Assembly (NCBI GenBank): GCA_001825115.1
Contig: MHUY01000026.1
Coordinates: 1 to 6,544 of the forward strand
Origin: Candidatus Yonathbacteria bacterium RIFOXYC2_FULL_47_9
GTDB lineage: Bacteria > Patescibacteriota > Minisyncoccia > Phycocordibacterales > UBA1550
Length of the DNA stretch: 6,544 bases
Direction of reading: 5' to 3'
Shown: positions 1-3,694 of the stretch, piece by piece
How the letters are laid out: the number at the start of each line of letters is the position of its first letter
Numbering within the stretch: position 1 is the first letter of the stretch
Position numbers and translations under genes: made by a program
Notes under the pieces: model-generated
Database searches by the model: none
Told to the model about the DNA's origin: nothing
Seen by the model: only the letters and a program-made list of their open reading frames with translations

Positions 1-1
1 A

Positions 2-76
2 GATGGTATCTGTAATGTACCCGAGACCCTCATCTCTTGCCCTAAGGATTGTAAGGCGAAGTACCAGCAGTTTTAA
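2..76 (+). CDS. C-terminal tail of a cysteine-rich protein (partial, 5' end outside window)
   Basis: A reading frame is open from the left edge and stops with TAA at 74-76, leaving 24 visible residues. They begin DGICNVPE and continue with CPKDC before a short KAKYQQF end. The spacing G-x-C, then E, then C-P-x-D-C matches a short cysteine motif often found at or near the C-terminus of secreted or surface proteins, with the general form DGxCxxxExxxxCPxDC. That resemblance is from memory of the pattern, not a search. The three cysteines could form a disulfide or metal-binding knot outside the cell. The stop lies 42 bp before rpsT and no terminator hairpin separates them. The rest of the protein is outside the window, so its function cannot be named. 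Confidence 0.5.
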   Translation, partial: DGICNVPETLISCPKDCKAKYQQF

Positions 77-82
77 AAGGAC

Positions 83-110
83 TTGCAAAATCTGAGAAAT
101 GCTGTATATT
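83..110 (+). promoter_or_regulatory. Putative sigma70-type promoter of rpsT
   Basis: A TTGCAA -35-like box (83-88) and a TATATT -10-like box (105-110) are separated by 16 bp. Transcription would begin about 7-8 nt after the -10, near 117-118, one or two bases before the ATG at 119. This supports the ATG over the in-frame TTG at 83, which lies inside the -35 box. Confidence 0.5.
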
Positions 111-118
111 GTCGAGAT

Positions 119-382
119 ATGCCAATTACCAAATCAGCAAAACGTAATATCCGCGCGGGAGAAAAGAAAAAGGTCTACAACGACCGCCGCAAGAAGGCGA
201 TGAAAGAAGTCGTCAAAGAGGTCAAAACTCTTGCTCTAGCAAAGGATAAAAAGACCGCCCAGGCTACTCTCGCTGCTGCCTACAAGGCTATCGACAAAGC
301 CGCAAAAGGCAATACGATCAAAAAGAACACCGCCGCACGCAAGAAATCACGTCTTGCAAAAATGATCAAAAAGATCGCGTAA
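119..382 (+). CDS. rpsT: Small ribosomal subunit protein S20 (bS20)
   Basis: This 87-residue, strongly basic protein starts MPITKSAKRNIRAGEKKK and ends in a lysine-rich tail, the expected length and composition for S20. Family features visible are the N-terminal KSAKRN-like segment that contacts 16S rRNA, the YNDRRKKAMK stretch and the long alanine/lysine helix with AAYKAIDKAAKGNTIKKNTA followed by ARKKSRLAK. S20 is a primary binder of 16S rRNA in 30S assembly and acts in the cytoplasm. The start is ATG 119. An upstream in-frame TTG at 83 would add 12 residues (MQNLRNAVYCRD) foreign to the family. No Shine-Dalgarno site is present, and a -10-like box ends 8 bp before the ATG, so the mRNA is probably leaderless. 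The gene is monocistronic, closed by a strong terminator at 391-423. Confidence 0.96.
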   Translation: MPITKSAKRNIRAGEKKKVYNDRRKKAMKEVVKEVKTLALAKDKKTAQATLAAAYKAIDKAAKGNTIKKNTAARKKSRLAKMIKKIA

Positions 383-390
383 GGATTCTT

Positions 391-423
391 AAAAAACACT
401 CTTTTTAAAAAAGAGTGTTTTTT
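391..423 (+). terminator. Intrinsic terminator of rpsT
   Basis: Positions 391-404 pair perfectly with 410-423 (core ACACTCTTT / AAAGAGTGT), with a 5-nt TTAAA loop and a T-run (418-423) after the GC-containing core. The A-run on the 5' side gives it some bidirectional character. Confidence 0.9.
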
Positions 424-425
424 GT

Positions 426-431
426 TATTAT
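426..431 (+). promoter_or_regulatory. -10-like box before the rhodanese gene
   Basis: TATTAT matches the TATAAT consensus at five of six positions and ends 9 bp before the ATG at 441. No clear -35 box is seen at the usual distance, where the rpsT terminator lies (TTTTAA at 403-408). Placed here it would start an mRNA 1-3 nt upstream of the start codon. Confidence 0.4.
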
Positions 432-440
432 TAAGTACAT

Positions 441-752
441 ATGATAAATGTAACACCAGAAGAGGCTCAAGAGCTTATTAAAAAAGGAGCAACCGTACTC
501 GATGTACGCACGAAAGAAGAATACGCTGAAGGACATATTGAGAACGCGACAAATATTGATTTTTATGAGCCAACTCTCGAAGAGAAGTTAAAGGAGCTTG
601 ATAAGACCAAGCAGTACGTTGTGCATTGTAAAAGCGGAGGGCGGTCATCAAAAGCAGTCGATCTTATGGGACAGCTTGGTTTTACGTCGGCCTGCAATGT
701 TTCAGGGGGTATTACCTCTTGGGAGGAGAAGGGGTTGCCGGTAGTAAAATAA
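441..752 (+). CDS. Single-domain rhodanese-like sulfurtransferase
   Basis: The 103-residue protein is one rhodanese domain, about the length of GlpE/PspE-type proteins. Visible family marks are the N-terminal INVTPEEAQEL, the DVRTKEEYAEGHI segment (residues 21-32, the CH2A-type motif) and the active-site loop CKSGGRSS with catalytic Cys63. The closing NVSGGITSWEEKGLP (about 86-100) is the typical C-terminal motif. Such enzymes carry sulfane sulfur as a cysteine persulfide, moving it from donors such as thiosulfate to thiol acceptors. The loop has the six-residue length of sulfur-transferring rhodaneses rather than the longer phosphatase-type loop. There is no signal peptide or membrane segment, so it is probably cytoplasmic. 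A second cysteine, Cys85, is present. It has its own -10-like box and its own terminator, so it is probably a single-gene unit. The physiological donor and acceptor cannot be read from the sequence. Confidence 0.93.
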   Translation: MINVTPEEAQELIKKGATVLDVRTKEEYAEGHIENATNIDFYEPTLEEKLKELDKTKQYVVHCKSGGRSSKAVDLMGQLGFTSACNVSGGITSWEEKGLPVVK

Positions 753-758
753 AGAATA

Positions 759-796
759 AAAGAAAGGCCTCAACTTAAAAGTTGAGGCCTTTCTTT
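759..796. terminator. Long perfect hairpin terminator after the rhodanese gene (bidirectional)
   Basis: Positions 759-776 are perfectly complementary to 779-796: 18 bp with GGCCTCAAC in the core and a very small loop. The 3' arm ends in TTTCTTT, and the 5' side is A-rich, so it can act on either strand. It closes the rhodanese transcript 6 bp after its stop and would also stop minus-strand transcription coming from the tRNA region. Confidence 0.88.
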
Positions 797-804
797 ACGT
801 TGTG
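790..804 (+). repeat. 15-nt direct repeat, copy 1
   Basis: TTTCTTTACGTTGTG occurs here and again at 942-956. In both places it begins in the 3' arm of a terminator hairpin. Bases on both sides differ, so the match is exactly 15 nt. Confidence 0.8.
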
Positions 805-917
805 GTCACAGGTTACTAAGTCTGCTCGAGTGATTACACTCTGTGCGGACTAAGTACCTTCGACCCCGGCTCGGCTCCACTCGCAAAAGCCTCGGGATGC
901 CTCCGCCTAGCACAACT
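797..917. other. Non-coding segment with two strong stem-loops; possible structured RNA
   Basis: No credible protein gene lies here. A long stem-loop spans 811-858. GGT(T)ACT (811-817) pairs with AGTACC (853-858), an A·A mismatch follows, AGTCTGC (819-825) pairs with GCGGACT (845-851, one G·U), and GAGTG (828-832) pairs with CACTC (837-841) around an ATTA loop. A second, GC-rich stem-loop spans 863-898 (ACCCCG / CGGGAT with an inner GGCT / AGCC). The bidirectional terminator at 920-944 follows. The GCGGA at 845-849 could instead pair with TCCGC at 902-906, an alternative helix. The GC content of 841-911 is visibly above its surroundings. I do not recognise an RNA family, and the strand is undetermined. 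It is not a tRNA, since no cloverleaf can be drawn. Confidence 0.4.
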
Positions 918-919
918 AA

Positions 920-944
920 AAAACAGCGCATTAGCGCTGTTTTT
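920..944. terminator. Intrinsic terminator of tRNA-Arg (bidirectional)
   Basis: AACAGCGC (922-929) pairs with GCGCTGTT (934-941) around ATTA. Reading the minus strand, the stem is followed by six T (complement of 918-923), a good terminator 11 bp beyond the tRNA 3' end. Reading the plus strand, it is followed by TTTTTCTTT, so it could also end any plus-strand RNA from 797-917. Confidence 0.85.
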
Positions 945-956
945 CTTTACGTTGTG
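942..956 (+). repeat. 15-nt direct repeat, copy 2 (overlaps the tRNA 3' end)
   Basis: This is the second copy of the 15-mer at 790-804. Its last two bases belong to the tRNA-Arg gene (discriminator and position 72). GTTGTGCT at 951-958 is also an inverted copy of AGCACAAC at 909-916, so the terminator between them sits inside an 8-bp outer palindrome. Confidence 0.75.
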
Positions 957-1026
957 CTCTCGGCAAGAATCGAACTTACATCTTGGGTACCGCAAACCCA
1001 TGTCCTATCCATTGAACGACGAGAGC
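955..1026 (-). tRNA. trnR: tRNA-Arg, anticodon GCG
   Basis: A complete cloverleaf reads on the minus strand. The acceptor stem is GCTCTCG (1026-1020) with CGAGAGC (962-956), 7 bp, and the discriminator is A (955). The D arm is GTTC/GGAC with loop AATGGATA. The anticodon stem TGGGT/ACCCA carries loop TTGCGGT, giving anticodon GCG, which reads CGC and CGU. The variable loop AGAT has four bases, and the T arm is GTAAG/CTTGC with loop TTCGATT. A20 in the D loop and C35 are the known arginine identity elements, and A15 can pair with the last variable-loop base (Levitt pair). The bases after the discriminator are CAAC, so the CCA end is not encoded and must be added by a CCA-adding enzyme. G34 instead of the usual A34 (inosine) of bacterial Arg tRNAs is noteworthy. 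Confidence 0.95.
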
Positions 1027-1051
1027 ATCTCGTCTTTTTTCGAACCCACAC

Positions 1052-1079
1052 ACTCTACCACAAAATCGTAAAAAAGCAA
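1052..1079 (-). promoter_or_regulatory. Possible promoter of tRNA-Arg
   Basis: On the minus strand TTGCTT (1079-1074) and TAGAGT (1057-1052) are separated by 16 bp. Transcription would start around 1045, giving a 5' leader of roughly 18 nt for RNase P to remove. Both boxes are only partial matches. Read-through from the gene ending at 1087 is the alternative. Confidence 0.35.
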
Positions 1080-1086
1080 AAATTCC

Positions 1087-1566
1087 TTAAAACCCGAGCT
1101 TGCGCATCAGACGGTCAGGCATAGGTTCTACTTGAGGTTCCTCGGGGAGCATTTGAGCAATGATATGATGAATATCATCAACTGATGCTTCGCCAAGTGG
1201 AATTATAATATGCTGCACCAGAGCTTTCTTCGAAGTGATAAGGATCTTTGCCCCTACGTGTCCTTTTTCGGTATTGAGTTCTTCGAGGATCCAAAAAGAC
1301 TCAAGTGTTTCCCATGGATAAAGAGTCTCTCCCGCACGAATACCTCTTCTTGAAAGTTCATACTCGAGTAGTCCTGGTGTTTGTTTGGCATGGAAAAGGA
1401 GTGTTCCCATGCCAATGATAATAATAAGAGAAAGGAGTACGTTGCCCGTGATAAAAAATGCTATCGCAAGGGATATCGTAATAATGCTGACAGCCCAATA
1501 CCAATCAGTACTGTGTTCGCGCTGGTCATATGCTGGGGCGCTCCAGATAATATTTTCATCGTTCAT
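1087..1566 (-). CDS. Two-helix membrane protein with a PH-like cytosolic domain, function unknown
   Basis: The product has 159 residues. A short N-terminus (IIWSAPAYDQREHSTDWYW, about residues 6-24) leads into two adjacent membrane helices (about 24-42 and 43-60). A soluble alpha/beta part follows (about 66-140) with YELSRRGIRAGETLYPW and the segment ETLESFWILEE. The arrangement of two helices followed by a beta-rich module resembles small bacterial PH-like or YcxB-like membrane proteins. I recall very similar hypothetical proteins in Parcubacteria (possibly the DUF5673 group), but that is from memory. The start is ATG (1566-1564). The frame stays open upstream to 1749, but that extension is antisense to ccdA and passes through both promoters. 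A TACACT box on this strand (1578-1573) ends 6 bp before the ATG and no Shine-Dalgarno site exists, so a leaderless mRNA is likely. tRNA-Arg follows on the same strand. Confidence 0.85.
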   Translation of the reverse strand: MNDENIIWSAPAYDQREHSTDWYWAVSIITISLAIAFFITGNVLLSLIIIIGMGTLLFHAKQTPGLLEYELSRRGIRAGETLYPWETLESFWILEELNTEKGHVGAKILITSKKALVQHIIIPLGEASVDDIHHIIAQMLPEEPQVEPMPDRLMRKLGF

Positions 1567-1572
1567 GTATCT

Positions 1573-1578
1573 AGTGTA
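1573..1578 (-). promoter_or_regulatory. -10-like box of the minus-strand membrane protein gene
   Basis: TACACT on the minus strand fits the TAnnnT pattern and ends 6 bp before the ATG at 1566. It lies 21 bp from the -10 of the divergent ccdA gene. No strong -35 box is visible. Confidence 0.45.
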
Positions 1579-1599
1579 GCAGGGTAGAGGTAAATACGC

Positions 1600-1605
1600 T
1601 ACAAT
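1600..1605 (+). promoter_or_regulatory. -10-like box of ccdA
   Basis: TACAAT (five of six consensus bases) ends 7 bp before the ATG at 1613. It contains the first two bases of the in-frame ATG at 1604, so the mRNA would begin after that codon. This favours the start at 1613. Confidence 0.5.
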
Positions 1606-1612
1606 GTTTACG

Positions 1613-2320
1613 ATGTCGGATGTCACTATTTTTGTTGCGTTTACTGCAGGCCTTGTTTCCTTTCTTGCGCCGTGTGTTTTGCCGTTGGTTCCGGGGTTCC
1701 TGGCGTACTTGGGGGGCGTTGCTCTCGATAAGGATGCCAGCGCGACCAAAGCCCGGCTTGCGACCTTTCAGGCAAGTATATTTTTTGTGCTAGGTTTTAT
1801 GCTTGTGTTTGCCATGCTTGGCCTCGTTTTGCATAGCGCGCTTGTGGGAGCGTCGGCACTTCTGCAGGTTTCTTTTGCGCGTATCGGTGGCGCCATCGTT
1901 ATTTTTTTCGGACTCTACTTGATGGGGCTCATAAAACTTTCTTTCCTGGAGCGTACGCGGCATATGTCGGTGCATAAAAAGTTTTCCTCGCGCGCAATTA
2001 CGTCGCTCGTGTTTGGTGCGGCCTTTGCTGCAGGATGGACACCGTGTGTGGGGGCAGCACTCGGGGCGATCCTTGGTCTTGCTGCTCTCGAGCCAGCAAA
2101 AACATTCGCTCTCCTTATTGCGTACGCGCTTGGTCTCGGGGTGCCGTTCTTGGTGATGGGGTTCTTTGCTGGGGAGTTCGAGCGCTACCTCAATCGTTCG
2201 TTTGTGTGGGTTAAATACCTAAACATCCTTTTTGGTGGCCTACTCATTTTTCTAGGCGCGCTCGCGTTTACGCAAAATCTCGCTGTGTGTAAGCAAGCAC
2301 TCTGGAGTTTTCCGTTTTAG
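1613..2320 (+). CDS. ccdA: CcdA/DsbD-type transmembrane thiol-reductant transporter
   Basis: A 235-residue, highly hydrophobic protein with about six membrane helices, the size of CcdA. Both family half-repeats are visible, each with its redox cysteine. The first is SFLAPCVLPLVPGFLAYLGG (Cys21 from this start). The second is AAGWTPCVGAALGAILG (Cys145), where APC and TPC precede a helix break. CcdA passes electrons from cytoplasmic thioredoxin across the membrane to extracytoplasmic thiol-disulfide partners. In other bacteria these serve cytochrome c maturation or disulfide repair. No c-type heme site (CxxCH) is seen in this window, so the client is unknown. A start at ATG 1604 would add three residues (MFT), but the TACAAT box overlaps that codon. 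The ATP-grasp gene follows after 17 bp, probably on the same transcript. Cys226 near the C-terminus is an extra cysteine. Confidence 0.92.
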   Translation: MSDVTIFVAFTAGLVSFLAPCVLPLVPGFLAYLGGVALDKDASATKARLATFQASIFFVLGFMLVFAMLGLVLHSALVGASALLQVSFARIGGAIVIFFGLYLMGLIKLSFLERTRHMSVHKKFSSRAITSLVFGAAFAAGWTPCVGAALGAILGLAALEPAKTFALLIAYALGLGVPFLVMGFFAGEFERYLNRSFVWVKYLNILFGGLLIFLGALAFTQNLAVCKQALWSFPF

Positions 2321-2337
2321 TTTTTATTTAAACATAT

Positions 2338-3597
2338 ATGACGAGGAAAAAGGTTGCCATCGTTTGCCCTACACATCGTGACGCGAGGGAACTTAAACGC
2401 CTCGATTACGCGCAGAGTATTGATTTGATTTGGTATGGAGATGATGTGAGCGAGCACTTGGAAGAATTTGAGCCGCTCCGATTTCTTGAGGATGCCGCAC
2501 GCGATCTTTTCGATAAGAACCTGTCGGGAATCATAAGTACCGATGATTATCCAGGGAGTATCTTGGGGAGCATTCTTGCTCAGGAGTTCCACTTTCTTGG
2601 CCCCCGCCCCGAGGTGGTCATCGCCTGTCAGCATAAGTACCGCTCTAGAATACTTCAGCGTCAGGTGGTTCCTGATTCAACCCCGTTATTTAGTTTGATC
2701 GGTCCTGAAGCTAGCGGTTTTGTGGACGGAGAAATTGAACTCCCGTTTCCTTTTTTCATAAAACCAGTGAAGTCATTCTTTTCGATTTTGGCGCGAACTG
2801 TGTCGTGCGAGGAAGATGTGTTGGATTCATTGAATCGAGCGCGGAATCATTGGGAAGTTTTTGTACCACCTCTTGCAAAACTCACAAAACAGTATGGTGA
2901 TTTTTCTATGAGAGCAGATTGTTTTATAGCAGAAGAAATATTGGTGGGTTCCCAGGTGACGGTTGAGGGTTATGTGGAGAATGGCTGCGCGACCATTCTC
3001 GGGGTGGTGGATTCGGTGATGTTTCCCGGCACGTTTTGTTTCCAGCGATTTGAATACCCGTCCCGACTTTCGGAGCTTGTGCAAGAAAGAATGGGTGACA
3101 CTGCTGCTCGGCTTATGAAGGAAATAGGTTTTAATAACAGCCTTTTTAACATTGAAATGATGTACGACTCATCACGCGACAAGATCAGTATTATCGAAAT
3201 AAACCCGCGCATGAGTTCTCAATTTGCTGATCTTTATGAAAAAGTCGATGGCGTCAACAGTTATGAAATACAATTGAAGCTGGCACTCGGCACCCCGGTC
3301 AGTTATTCGCGAAGGAACGGCAAGTACGCAGTTGCGGCAAGTTTTGTCCTTCGTACGTTTGCGGATCAGCGAATCACCCGTGTTCCTGGGAATAAAGAGA
3401 TAAAAATCGTCGAAGAACGATTCCCCGATGCCAGAATCGAACTTTTTGGTGCCCCGGGAGATATGCTTTCCGACCTCTTTCAGGATGGTGTGAGTTATCG
3501 TTATGGTGTGATCAATCTCGGGGGAATGAATTGGGGTGAACTCACCACTTTTTTTAAAGAATGTGAAAAGACATTGACCTTTACGTTTGAGGGCTAG
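2338..3597 (+). CDS. Free-standing ATP-grasp enzyme (carboxylate-amine/thiol ligase type), substrate unknown
   Basis: A 419-residue soluble protein. Residues 1-95 form a Rossmann-like pre-ATP-grasp domain (KKVAIVCPTHRDARELKRLD). The ATP-grasp fold follows: K100 in CQHKYRSR, the ATP lysine K142 in PFFIKPVKS, the hinge acids in FIAEEILVG (E199/E200) and VEGYVENG (E210). The metal-binding acids come next, in NIEMMYD (E273) and IIEINPRMSSQ (E287, N289, R291). This complete set argues for an active enzyme that activates a carboxylate as acylphosphate and joins it to an amine or other nucleophile. The C-terminal ~100 residues (AVAASFVLRTF and on) resemble the lid and tail of carbamoyl-phosphate synthase/biotin carboxylase-like or L-amino acid ligase proteins. 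It is not a recognised purine or D-Ala-D-Ala ligase. It begins 17 bp after ccdA with no own -10 box and no Shine-Dalgarno site, so co-transcription is likely. Confidence 0.85.
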   Translation: MTRKKVAIVCPTHRDARELKRLDYAQSIDLIWYGDDVSEHLEEFEPLRFLEDAARDLFDKNLSGIISTDDYPGSILGSILAQEFHFLGPRPEVVIACQHKYRSRILQRQVVPDSTPLFSLIGPEASGFVDGEIELPFPFFIKPVKSFFSILARTVSCEEDVLDSLNRARNHWEVFVPPLAKLTKQYGDFSMRADCFIAEEILVGSQVTVEGYVENGCATILGVVDSVMFPGTFCFQRFEYPSRLSELVQERMGDTAARLMKEIGFNNSLFNIEMMYDSSRDKISIIEINPRMSSQFADLYEKVDGVNSYEIQLKLALGTPVSYSRRNGKYAVAASFVLRTFADQRITRVPGNKEIKIVEERFPDARIELFGAPGDMLSDLFQDGVSYRYGVINLGGMNWGELTTFFKECEKTLTFTFEG

Positions 3598-3654
3598 GGT
3601 GGTTGCACCGCAGGATGTCCTTGGTATTAAATTGTCGCAATTGATGCTCATTCA
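3598..3654. other. Intergenic spacer without a clear terminator
   Basis: Between the ATP-grasp stop and the next promoter the only dyad is AATTG TCG CAATT (3630-3642), which has no GC core and no T-run. I see no convincing intrinsic terminator, so some read-through into the downstream gene is possible. Confidence 0.4.
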
Positions 3655-3683
3655 TTGCCTCATTGAAATATCTGCTGTATAAT
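3655..3683 (+). promoter_or_regulatory. Strong sigma70-type promoter of the b5-d1 gene
   Basis: TTGCCT (3655-3660) and a perfect TATAAT (3678-3683) are separated by the optimal 17 bp. The predicted transcription start is near 3690, so the mRNA would carry a leader of only about 3-6 nt before ATG 3695. This is the best promoter in the window. Confidence 0.75.
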
Positions 3684-3694
3684 TAGCATTAATT

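Noticed and set aside
803..880. Possible second tRNA around the TTCGA at 860-864
   Set aside because: The bases flanking TTCGA cannot form a T stem, and no acceptor or anticodon stem can be drawn on either strand.
843..1124. 93-codon plus-strand reading frame with a non-ATG start
   Set aside because: It runs through the structured segment, the terminator and the whole tRNA-Arg gene, and its product resembles no protein family.
1567..1749. N-terminal extension of the minus-strand membrane protein by 61 residues
   Set aside because: It is antisense to ccdA, crosses both divergent promoters and lacks any family-like sequence. The ATG at 1566 has a -10 box at the right place.
3630..3642. Small dyad after the ATP-grasp gene as a terminator
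   Set aside because: It has only five mostly A/T pairs and is not followed by a T-run.
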